Assembly (NCBI GenBank): GCA_034003585.1
Contig: JAVEYH010000102.1
Coordinates: 1 to 13,319, forward strand
DNA from: JAPXSY01 sp034003585
GTDB lineage: Bacteria; Verrucomicrobiota; Kiritimatiellia; RFP12; UBA1067
Length of the DNA stretch: 13,319 nt
Direction: 5' to 3'
In this document: positions 1-5,511 of the stretch, piece after piece
Layout: the number at the start of each line of letters is the position of its first letter
Position numbering within the stretch: position 1 is the stretch's first letter
Translations under genes and position numbers: made by a program
The notes under the pieces: model-generated
The model's database searches: none
What the model was told of the DNA's origin: nothing
Seen by the model: only the letters and a program-made list of their open reading frames with translations

Positions 1-134
1 AGTTTCGCCTGCAGCGCGGGCGCGATCAGTTGCGACAGGCGCCGCTGCGCGCGCCGGAACAGCCAGAACCAGACCACCCCGACCGGCGGGATGATGGAGA
101 GCAGCAGCAGAAACCATGGATAGACGAAACGCAT
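1..134 (-). CDS. batB: VWA-domain membrane protein, BatB-like, N-terminal 44 codons only
   Basis: This is the start of a gene that leaves the window at base 1. The translation begins MRFVYPWFLLLLSIIPPVGV and continues VWFWLFRRAQRRLSQLIAPALQAKL. A hydrophobic segment at residues 5-24 followed by an arginine-rich cytoplasmic stretch is the usual N-terminus of BatA/BatB-type aerotolerance proteins, which have a membrane anchor before a von Willebrand A domain. It lies downstream of a complete BatA-like gene, as batB usually does. No Shine-Dalgarno sequence is visible: the bases before the ATG are C/T-rich and come from the heptamer array at 139-201. The VWA domain itself lies outside the window, so the assignment rests on the N-terminus and gene order. 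Confidence 0.7.
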   Translation of the reverse strand, partial: MRFVYPWFLLLLSIIPPVGVVWFWLFRRAQRRLSQLIAPALQAK

Positions 135-138
135 GTAG

Positions 139-201
139 AAAGGAGGAGTTAGGGGTTAGAAAGGAGGAGTTAGGAAGGAGGAGTTAGGAGTTGGGGAGGA
201 G
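139..201. repeat. purine-rich heptamer array A
   Basis: Nine consecutive 7-nt units in perfect register, with words such as aaaggag, gagttag and gaaggag. The 14-mer aaaggaggagttag recurs exactly 21 nt apart (139 and 160), giving a higher-order period of three units. The purine strand is the plus strand. The array contains the stop codon of the four-helix-bundle gene (156-158) and forms the pyrimidine-rich leader of the BatB-like gene. It pairs as an inverted copy with the pyrimidine array at 601-628. Confidence 0.85.
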
Positions 202-617
202 TACAAAGGGTCAGGGTCGAAGGCAGAAGCTTCGCAAACACAGCCATTCTTTTCTCGCAGGGTTTTCGTGATCGAAGAGAGGATACGGATCAGTTCCTCG
301 CAGTCGGTCCGCAAGGATTCGAAGGCTGCTGTTTCGATATAATCCGTATCATGCAACAGCCGTAACCAATAATGGGCTTCAAGCGCTTCTTTATATCCGA
401 TTTGAATTTTTGATGCGAACTCCTTCTCTGAATACGCTCCGCCAGCCTCTTCCACGTTTGCACCGATGGAAGTGCCGCACTTCAGGATTTGTTTGGAAAG
501 CACGTATTCGTTGTGCTGCTTGCATAACCACTGGAACAATCGCACGATGCGAACAGCAAACGCATAACTTTTCACCTTTACTGGCGTCTCACGCATAGCC
601 ACTCCTCCCTCCTCCAT
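156..617 (-). CDS. four-helix-bundle protein (S23 / 23S rRNA intervening-sequence protein family), copy 1
   Basis: A 153-residue product carries the family hallmark SKQILKCGTSIGANVEEA at residues 41-58, then ALEAHYWLRLL and a C-terminal CEELIRILSSITKTL helix. The family includes proteins encoded in 23S rRNA intervening sequences and is related to Avd, the accessory protein of diversity-generating retroelements. The role of stand-alone members is not established. Two starts are possible. The ATG at 617 is preceded by AAGGAG with 8 nt spacing. The ATG at 596 is preceded by GGAGG with 7 nt spacing and fits the N-terminus of copy 2 better. The purines serving as ribosome-binding site belong to array 601-628. 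The last 14 residues (SSPTPNSSFLTPPF) are encoded by array 139-201 and are not family sequence. The gene sits between batA-like and batB-like genes, with which it has no known functional link. Confidence 0.85.
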   Translation of the reverse strand: MEEGGVAMRETPVKVKSYAFAVRIVRLFQWLCKQHNEYVLSKQILKCGTSIGANVEEAGGAYSEKEFASKIQIGYKEALEAHYWLRLLHDTDYIETAAFESLRTDCEELIRILSSITKTLREKNGCVCEASAFDPDPLYSSPTPNSSFLTPPF

Positions 618-628
618 TTTCCTTTCTC
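601..628. repeat. pyrimidine-rich heptamer array A' (inverted partner of array A)
   Basis: Four 7-nt units in register (actcctc, cctcctc, cattttc, ctttctc). On the minus strand they read as purines, matching the style of array 139-201, so the two arrays form a degenerate inverted pair around the four-helix-bundle gene. In minus-strand mRNA this array provides the Shine-Dalgarno sequences for that gene. Confidence 0.75.
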
Positions 629-629
629 C

Positions 630-1667
630 TTATAAAAGTCTCCGGGTCAAGGTCATGTTGAGGGTCAGCGCGAGCGTTGCGAGCGCGGCACCCCAGAGCA
701 GGAAGCGGACGAAGTGTTCCTGGTAACGCTGATACACATGCCGGTCGATTTTCGTGGTCTCCAGCGCGTTGATCTCCTCGAGCGCGGCTTTCAGTCCCGC
801 GTGATCCCGCACGCTGAAGTATCTTCCGCGGGTTCGGCCCGCGATCGCTTTCAACTGGGTCTCATCGAAAGTGGCGTCGGCGTAGGCGATGGTCTCGCGG
901 CCGAACAGGTCGCGGGTCTTGAAGGGGGTGCGGTTGTTGGACCCCACGCCGATGGCATAGACGCGGATGCCGAGTTTGGCGGCGGCTTCCGCGGCCTGGT
1001 CGGGGGTGATGAGCCCGGTGTTGGATTCGCCGTCCGAGAGCAGGAGGATGATGCGCGTGGCAGGTTCGGCATCCGTGAGGCGCGCCACGCCGGTGGCGAG
1101 GCCGTCGCCGATCGCGGTGAGGGTTTCCTCGCGGTCGATGGGGCGCCCTTGGGCGTCGGTCTGCGCGCGGGGGATCTCGACGCCTTTGAGAACGTGGATC
1201 AGGGCGCGGTGGTCGGCGGTCAGCGGCGCGCGCGTGGAAGCGTACCCGCCGAAGGTGACAAGCCCGATCAGGTCATCGGGCCGCGCTTCGACGAAATTCG
1301 CGAACGTCTCCTTGACCACGTCCAGACGGGTCCGCCACTCCCCCTGCGAGGGGGAGAGGTCCAGCGCCTCCATGGAGCCCGAGACATCGACCACCATGCC
1401 GATGGCGATGGCGTTGACCGAGCGGCGCTCGCGCGACAGCGCGGTACGCGGCCGCGCGGCGGCGAGGATCAGCAGCAGCGTCCCGGTCAGAAAGATCGGC
1501 GGCACGAGTTTCGCCAGGGTCACGCGCCAGCCCGCAGTTTTCGGGGGCAGGCGGTGCGTGGCTGCGAAAAGCACGCCCGCGCGGCTTCCGGCGCGGTACA
1601 GACGCCAAGCGGCCGCGGCCCAGGGAAGCAGCAGGAGAAAAGCGAGCGGTGTGGCAAAGGTGAGCAT
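630..1667 (-). CDS. batA: BatA-like VWA-domain membrane protein
   Basis: A 345-residue membrane-anchored von Willebrand A protein. Hydrophobic segments lie at residues 5-20 and 54-72, the VWA domain at about 85-300, and a C-terminal membrane segment at about 318-340. The metal-ion-dependent adhesion site is intact: DVSGSM at 94-99, threonine in APLT at 150, and SDGES at 211-215. This is the length and layout of BatA of the Bacteroides-type aerotolerance operon, where VWA proteins are thought to act at the cytoplasmic membrane with a MoxR chaperone. The ATG is preceded only by C/T-rich array sequence, with no Shine-Dalgarno. It lies downstream of the BatD-like gene, separated by an unusually long 239-nt gap filled by repeats and a small mobile element. 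The stop at 630 lies 12 nt before the first possible start of the four-helix-bundle gene. Biochemical role is inferred from the family. Confidence 0.9.
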   Translation of the reverse strand: MLTFATPLAFLLLLPWAAAAWRLYRAGSRAGVLFAATHRLPPKTAGWRVTLAKLVPPIFLTGTLLLILAAARPRTALSRERRSVNAIAIGMVVDVSGSMEALDLSPSQGEWRTRLDVVKETFANFVEARPDDLIGLVTFGGYASTRAPLTADHRALIHVLKGVEIPRAQTDAQGRPIDREETLTAIGDGLATGVARLTDAEPATRIILLLSDGESNTGLITPDQAAEAAAKLGIRVYAIGVGSNNRTPFKTRDLFGRETIAYADATFDETQLKAIAGRTRGRYFSVRDHAGLKAALEEINALETTKIDRHVYQRYQEHFVRFLLWGAALATLALTLNMTLTRRLL

Positions 1668-1670
1668 GGG

Positions 1671-1715
1671 GGAAAGGAGGAGTTAGGGAGAAAGGAGGAG
1701 TTAGGAGTTAGGGTT
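1671..1715. repeat. purine-rich heptamer array B, left half
   Basis: Six to seven 7-nt units in register (aggagtt, agggaga, aaggagg, agttagg, agttagg). The array begins three bases upstream of the BatA-like ATG and is interrupted at 1716 by the TA-flanked element. After excision of that element the next unit would read gttTAgg, continuing the register into the array that starts at 1844. Confidence 0.8.
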
Positions 1716-1843
1716 TAGAGCGTTTTCGCAAAAGGGGTAGCCGTTTCGGGTAGGGACGCCTCCCCGAGGCGTCCGCGGACGGTTCGGGGAACCGTCCCTA
1801 CCGACAATCGAACCTCGTCTACAGAATAACATAAACCGCTCTA
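1716..1843. mobile_element. MITE-like element, 124 bp plus duplicated TA target
   Basis: The element runs from 1718 to 1841 with TA at 1716-1717 and again at 1842-1843. Its ends are inverted repeats: GAGCGTTTT at the left, and the complement of AAACCGCTC (GAGCGGTTT) at the right, matching at 8 of 9 positions. It has no open reading frame. It sits inside a heptamer array, and deleting it with one TA rejoins the array in exact 7-nt register. That is direct evidence of insertion. TA duplication and short terminal inverted repeats are typical of non-autonomous elements moved by IS630/Tc1/mariner-type transposases. No transposase is present in the window. Confidence 0.7.
1749..1802. repeat. palindromic core of the MITE: perfect three-way-junction fold
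   Basis: A 6-bp closing stem (ggtagg 1749-1754 with cctacc 1797-1802) encloses two 8-bp hairpins. Hairpin 1 is gacgcctc/gaggcgtc (1755-1762 with 1766-1773, loop ccc). Hairpin 2 is gacggttc/gaaccgtc (1778-1785 with 1789-1796, loop ggg). They are joined by cgcg. All 22 base pairs are Watson-Crick. An alternative 10-bp outer stem (1749-1758 with 1793-1802) is also possible. It resembles REP-type palindromes. Confidence 0.8.
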
Positions 1844-1905
1844 GGAGTTTAGGAGGGAAGGGGGCATGAGAAAGGAGGAAATGAAAAGAGAACGGGGTAA
1901 AAGGT
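1844..1905. repeat. purine-rich heptamer array B, right half (degenerate)
   Basis: Continuation of the array beyond the inserted element: units such as agtttag, gagggaa and aaggagg, decaying toward 1905. The stretch is almost wholly purine on the plus strand. Just beyond it, across a 13-nt centre, comes the pyrimidine array 1919-1952. Together they form an inverted pair with no cargo gene. Confidence 0.6.
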
Positions 1906-1906
1906 G

Positions 1907-2932
1907 TTACGTGCATGATTCCTCCCTCCTCCCTCCTCCTTCCTCCTTCCCTACGCCTTGCGCGTCCGCGCAAAGGTAGGAGCGGGCTTTCGCGGCAGCG
2001 TTGTCGGCCATTTCCAGCGTGGCCTCCTGGCCCGCGAATTTGACGAGGTCCGCGGATTCGAGGAAGGTTTTGAGTTGGGCGAGGAGTTCCGGCGTGAAGC
2101 CGGGATGCGTTGCGGCGGCGGCCAGAAACTCCGGCGTGGTCTGTTCCGGAGCGCGGATGCCGCGCGTGCGCTCGATATACCGGCGCACGACCTGAGTCAG
2201 TTCGATATAAAAATCCTTGTACAGGCCGCGTCCGGGCAGGTTGCGGCCCAGCAGGCGCCGCAGTTCCGCCAGGGCGCGGTCGATGGGCGACATCCGGTAT
2301 TCGCGGACGCGGCGGGTGAGGCGGGTGAGGGCGAAGAGGAGCGCGCCCAACGCGGCGAGACCGGCCAGGGCCGCGAGGGACCAGAGGGTGACCGCGCGCG
2401 CGGTCGGCGGGATGCGGACCGGTTCGGGCACGACCTCGGGGTCGCCGGTCACCGGCGGGCGCGCGCCCTCATCCGGGAACAACACGGGCCGGGTGGCGAA
2501 GAGCAGGGGTGCGGCGGCAGGCTGACGCGTGTCGCGGACCGTGACCGCGAAGGGTGCCAGGCGGTAGCGCGCGGCAGCCGGTTCCGGCACAAGCCGCCAG
2601 CGGAAAACCTGCTGTTTGCGTCCGTTGGCCTCCGTGGGGTCGCCGGCGAAATCCTCCGCCCGCGAGAAACCGGAAAAGCGTTCGCGCAGATCGGGCAGCG
2701 TGACAGCGAGATGCGCGGGCGCCTCGACCGTGAACGTCAGCATGAAATCGCGCGCGGGCGAGACCCGATCCGGCTCGGCCTTCAGGGTGATGGCGACGTC
2801 GCCGTGCGACAGGTCAGCGGTGAAGGCGAGAAGAGAGGGGACAGGGGACAGGGAACACGAGATCAGTGCCGACAAGAGACGTGCCGCACGCGGAACACGT
2901 CCAAATGAGGGAAAGTGTCGGGTCACTTTCAT
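1907..2932 (-). CDS. BatD/DUF4381-like membrane protein
   Basis: A 341-residue protein with a secretion signal (hydrophobic stretch about residues 19-37, cleavage probably before ADLSHG), an extracytoplasmic beta-rich domain at about 40-175, and one membrane segment at 180-202. A cytoplasmic helical domain follows, with FYIELTQVVRRYIERTRGIR at 241-260 and FLESADLVKFAG at 290-301. The last two motifs are characteristic of the DUF4381/BatD C-terminal region. The partner is probably the VWA proteins encoded downstream. The ATG lies 9 nt after the stop of the DUF58 gene, the only tight junction left in the operon, with GAGGAT about 11 nt upstream as a weak ribosome-binding site. The last dozen residues (about KEEGGGRREES) are encoded by heptamer array 1919-1952 and look like an acquired tail. 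Exact family naming (BatD versus DUF4381) is uncertain. Confidence 0.8.
   Translation of the reverse strand: MKVTRHFPSFGRVPRAARLLSALISCSLSPVPSLLAFTADLSHGDVAITLKAEPDRVSPARDFMLTFTVEAPAHLAVTLPDLRERFSGFSRAEDFAGDPTEANGRKQQVFRWRLVPEPAAARYRLAPFAVTVRDTRQPAAAPLLFATRPVLFPDEGARPPVTGDPEVVPEPVRIPPTARAVTLWSLAALAGLAALGALLFALTRLTRRVREYRMSPIDRALAELRRLLGRNLPGRGLYKDFYIELTQVVRRYIERTRGIRAPEQTTPEFLAAAATHPGFTPELLAQLKTFLESADLVKFAGQEATLEMADNAAAKARSYLCADAQGVGKEEGGGRREESCT
1919..1952. repeat. pyrimidine-rich heptamer array B'
   Basis: Five units in exact 7-nt register: ttcctcc, ctcctcc, ctcctcc, ttcctcc, ttcccta. It overlaps the 3' end of the BatD-like gene and encodes its glutamate/glycine/arginine-rich tail. It is the inverted partner of the purine array ending at 1905. 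Confidence 0.8.
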
Positions 2933-2941
2933 GACGATTCG

Positions 2942-3826
2942 TTATCCTCTTTTCCGCGCGCGGCGGCGGAAAAGCGCGCGCACGTCGTCGATGTACGGGG
3001 TGTCGGTGGAGAGCCGGATGAAGTCCATGCCAGTCCGCTTCAGAAAGCGCAGGAGCTGTTCCTCTTCGGCGGCGGCCCGGTCACGAAAGGCGCCGCGCAC
3101 CGCCGCGGAGGCGGTGTCGACCAGGAGCAGCTCGCCGGTTTCGGGGTCCTGCATTTCAATCAGGCCGACATCCGGCAGGACGGCTTCGCAGGGGTCGGAG
3201 AGGGGGCAGGCGATGACGTCATGATGACGCGCCGTGACGCGCAATTCGCGTTCATACCCAGCGTCTTGGAAATCGGAGACCAGAAAGACCACAGCCTTGC
3301 GTTTCTGCACGTTGTTCAGGAAGCGCAGGGCCGCAGCGATGTCGGTGCGCTCGCGGGTCTCGTCCGCGGCGAGCACTTCGCGCACCAGCCGCATGACCGC
3401 CGTGCGGCCTTTGCGCGGCGGGATGGATTGGAGGATGCGGTCGCTGAACAGGATGAGGCCGATCTTGTCCTGATTGCGGATCGCGGTCATGGCGAGCAGG
3501 CAGGTGATCTCCGCGGCGAGTTCGGACTTGGAGCGCGTCCCTGATCCGAAAATCTGCGAACCGGACACATCAACGAGAAAGATGACGGTCAGCTCGCGCT
3601 CCTCCGAGAAGCGCTTGACGTGCGGCAGGCTGGTGCGCGCCGTGACGTTCCAGTCGATCGCCCGCACGTCGTCGCCCGGCACGTAGGGGCGCACCTCGTC
3701 GAACTCGACGCCCTGGCCCTTGAAGACCGAGTGGTAGTCCCCCGAAAGACGGTCGTCGATCAGATGTGTGGTGAGGATCTTGATCCGTCCCACCTGCTTC
3801 ATCAGCTCTGTGGTATCAATGGACAT
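2942..3826 (-). CDS. DUF58 domain protein (VWA-like, MoxR partner)
   Basis: A 294-residue soluble protein with the DUF58 signature at residues 37-77: G-x-G-V-EFDEVRPYVPGDDVRAIDWN followed by VTARTSLPHVKRFSEERELT. The VWA-like core follows, with DVSGS at 86-90 and VFLVSDFQDA further on. DUF58 proteins are nearly always encoded next to MoxR ATPases and are thought to be their partners or substrates. There is no membrane segment, so the short cytoplasmic form is represented. The ATG is preceded by the pyrimidine-rich complement of array 3830-3913 with no Shine-Dalgarno, so translation may depend on coupling or a leaderless-like mechanism. The stop is 9 nt before the BatD-like start. Family assignment is firm; molecular role is inferred. 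Confidence 0.93.
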   Translation of the reverse strand: MSIDTTELMKQVGRIKILTTHLIDDRLSGDYHSVFKGQGVEFDEVRPYVPGDDVRAIDWNVTARTSLPHVKRFSEERELTVIFLVDVSGSQIFGSGTRSKSELAAEITCLLAMTAIRNQDKIGLILFSDRILQSIPPRKGRTAVMRLVREVLAADETRERTDIAAALRFLNNVQKRKAVVFLVSDFQDAGYERELRVTARHHDVIACPLSDPCEAVLPDVGLIEMQDPETGELLLVDTASAAVRGAFRDRAAAEEEQLLRFLKRTGMDFIRLSTDTPYIDDVRALFRRRARKRG

Positions 3827-3829
3827 GGA

Positions 3830-3913
3830 GTAAGAAGTAAGAGGTGAGAAGTAAGAAGTAAGGGGTGAGAAGTAAGAAGTAAAAGAGAAGAAGTAAGAAG
3901 TCAGAAGTAGATT
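3830..3913. repeat. purine-rich heptamer array D (consensus GTAAGAA)
   Basis: Twelve consecutive 7-nt units in unbroken register. The exact unit gtaagaa recurs at 3830, 3851, 3872 and 3893, every third unit. The array therefore has a 21-nt higher-order repeat of the form gtaagaa, gtaagRg, gtgagaa that decays toward 3913. The purine strand is plus. It lies just upstream of the DUF58 ATG and downstream of the broken four-helix-bundle gene. Confidence 0.9.
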
Positions 3914-3943
3914 GAAAAAGAAGGTTTTGTGGGCAAAACACGT

Positions 3944-4359
3944 TTAGGAGAAAGAGGGCGCTTCGTCTGGGACACCCTCCCGCACCTGAGTCGGAATGGA
4001 CTCGTTCTTCGTTTTGAGTGTCTTGACGATTGATGTGAAAAGTTTAATGAGTTCTTCGCAATCTTCAAAAATGGAGGTTGATTGTTCGTCGGCGATGTAC
4101 CCGGTAGCCTGCAATAACTCAAGCCAGTAAAGGGTTTCGGCGCACTCACCAAGCGCGATTTCATTTTTTGGAGAAAGTCTTTGCCGCTGCACGCGTAGAC
4201 GGCTTCTGTCCGATTCGCGCCAATGCTTGTGCCGCTACGCAACACTTGTTTGGAAAGAACAAACTCTCGCTGCTTTTCTGTCAGGTGTTGATACAGTCGG
4301 ACAATGCGAATCGCAAACCGCTTCGCCTTTTCTGTAACGGGATCAACAGCCTGTGTCAT
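3944..4359 (-). pseudogene. four-helix-bundle protein, copy 2, frameshifted
   Basis: The N-terminal part (MTQAVDPVTEKAKRFAIRIV, then SKQVLRSGTSIGANRTEA and SGKDFLQKMK) is read in one frame. The C-terminal part (NEIALGECAETLYWLELL, then CEELIKLFTSIVKTLKTKN) is in another. The frames meet at a run of six A on the minus strand (4164-4169). A seventh A, or a -1 slip, would give a continuous protein of about 138 residues that aligns along its length with copy 1. Without correction, translation runs on to about 3901 with unrelated sequence. It could be a decayed gene, a homopolymer error in the assembly, or a slippage-expressed gene. An ATG at 4192 could start the second half alone, but this would cut the conserved motif. 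Both sides are bounded by inverted heptamer arrays. Confidence 0.8.
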
Positions 4360-4360
4360 A

Positions 4361-4437
4361 TACCTTCTTCCTCTTGTTGCGTCTTCCTTCTAACCTCTTC
4401 CTTATTCCTTCTTACTATTTCCCTCTTGCTTCTTCAC
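4361..4437. repeat. pyrimidine-rich heptamer array D' (inverted partner of array D)
   Basis: Eleven 7-nt units in register, such as tcttcct (4382 and 4396), tattcct, tcttact and tcttgct. On the minus strand it is purine-rich and offers GAGG and AAGG as ribosome-binding sequences before the copy-2 ATG at 4359. It reaches the stop codon of the MoxR gene (4434-4436). Confidence 0.8.
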
Positions 4438-5417
4438 GGTACCGGCAGCGTGTTCAGGATGTCGGTGATGACGCTGTCCGTCGTGACCTCCTCGGCCTCG
4501 GCCTCATAGGTGAGCAGGATGCGGTGGCGCAGCACGTCGTGGGCGATTTCCTTGACGTCCTGCGGCGTGGCGTAGGCGCGGCCGTGCATCATCGCGTTGG
4601 CGCGCGCGGCGAGATTGAGGCAGAGCGTGGCGCGCGGCGAGGCGCCCATCTGGATCTGGTCCGCGAGCGCGTCGAGCTTGTGGGCCTTGGGCTCGCGCGT
4701 CGCGAAGACGATGTCGAGAATGTAGTCGCCGACCTTCTCGTCGCAGTAGACCTGCGCGAGCGTGTCGCGCAGGGTTTGGACGTCGGCGGCGGAAACGACC
4801 GCCTGCGCCGGCGCGGGCGGCTTCTGGGTGAAGCGGTTCATGATGCGGCGCTCGTCATCCCGCGACGGGTGCGAGATGACGCACTTGAGCATGAAGCGGT
4901 CGACCTGCGCCTCGGGCAGCGGGTAGGTGCCTTCCTGTTCGATCGGATTCTGCGTGGCCATCACCAGAAAGGGGGCGGGCAGGGGATAGGTGTTGTCGCC
5001 GATCGTGACCTGGCGTTCCTGCATGGCCTCGAGCAGCGCGCTCTGCACTTTGGCGGGGGCGCGGTTGATCTCGTCCGCGAGCAACAGGTTGGTGAAGACC
5101 GGCCCCTTCTTGGGGGTGAAGGTCGCGTCCTTTGGGTTGTAGATCAGGGTGCCGACCACATCCGCGGGCAGCAGGTCCGGCGTGAAGGAGATGCGCTGGA
5201 AGTGCAGCCCGAGGGTGTCGGCCAGCGTCTTGACCGAGAGGGTCTTGGCGAGTCCCGGCACGCCTTCGAGCAGGATGTGCCCGCCGGTGATCAGGGCGAT
5301 GATCAGGCGGTCGATCAGCTTTTCCTGGCCGACGATCACCTTGTTGACTTCCTGCCGGATGGCCGTCAGGGTCTCCGCTTGCGCGGCGATCAGGTTGGTG
5401 GTGTTTTGGAGGTCCAT
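4434..5417 (-). CDS. moxR: MoxR-family AAA+ ATPase
   Basis: A 327-residue MoxR ATPase with all motifs in place: Walker A GVPGLAKT at 52-59, Walker B LLLADEINRAP at 111-121, sensor 1 ATQNPIE at 154-160, the EAQVDRF arginine-finger segment at 169-175, and GASPRA (sensor 2) near 263-268. MoxR proteins are chaperone-like ATPases that act on partners with VWA or DUF58 domains. Here they would be the DUF58 and Bat-like proteins encoded downstream, with this as the first gene of the operon. No clear Shine-Dalgarno precedes the ATG (cccgggacttactt). The preceding 94 nt hold an imperfect inverted repeat but no promoter I can identify with confidence. The stop abuts heptamer array 4361-4437, and the next operon gene starts 607 nt downstream because of the inserted cassette. 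Confidence 0.95.
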   Translation of the reverse strand: MDLQNTTNLIAAQAETLTAIRQEVNKVIVGQEKLIDRLIIALITGGHILLEGVPGLAKTLSVKTLADTLGLHFQRISFTPDLLPADVVGTLIYNPKDATFTPKKGPVFTNLLLADEINRAPAKVQSALLEAMQERQVTIGDNTYPLPAPFLVMATQNPIEQEGTYPLPEAQVDRFMLKCVISHPSRDDERRIMNRFTQKPPAPAQAVVSAADVQTLRDTLAQVYCDEKVGDYILDIVFATREPKAHKLDALADQIQMGASPRATLCLNLAARANAMMHGRAYATPQDVKEIAHDVLRHRILLTYEAEAEEVTTDSVITDILNTLPVP

Positions 5418-5445
5418 AAGTAAGTCCCGGGCTCGTCAGTCCATT

Positions 5446-5489
5446 CGCGCATGAGTTGAAAACACTTCGGTGCGTCAGACTCATGCACG
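5446..5489. repeat. inverted repeat and short direct repeats upstream of moxR
   Basis: cgcgcatgagt (5446-5456) and actcatgcacg (5479-5489) are complementary at 10 of 11 positions with a 22-nt spacer. The related words gcacggatgaacca (5485) and gcacgaatgaacta (5501) follow as direct repeats. They lie between the DUF4340 stop and the MoxR start, so an operator, a weak terminator or degenerate repeat filler are all possible. Confidence 0.4.
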
Positions 5490-5511
5490 GATGAACCAAC
5501 GCACGAATGAA

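Noticed and set aside
156..617. Diversity-generating retroelement, suggested by the Avd-like fold
   Set aside because: There is no reverse transcriptase, template repeat or variable repeat in the window.
714..1718. Long plus-strand open frames opposite batA-like and other genes (also 4353-5423, 5470-6603, 7500-8546, 10124-11596)
   Set aside because: They are antisense shadows typical of GC-rich coding DNA; the minus-strand products carry complete known domains.
1701..1973. Minus-strand open frame of 90 codons in the BatA-BatD gap
   Set aside because: It runs through heptamer arrays and the MITE, has low-complexity Arg/Gly/Glu sequence and no family resemblance.
3830..3913. CRISPR array, suggested by regular repeats
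   Set aside because: Units are 7 nt and contiguous, without spacers, and no cas gene is present.
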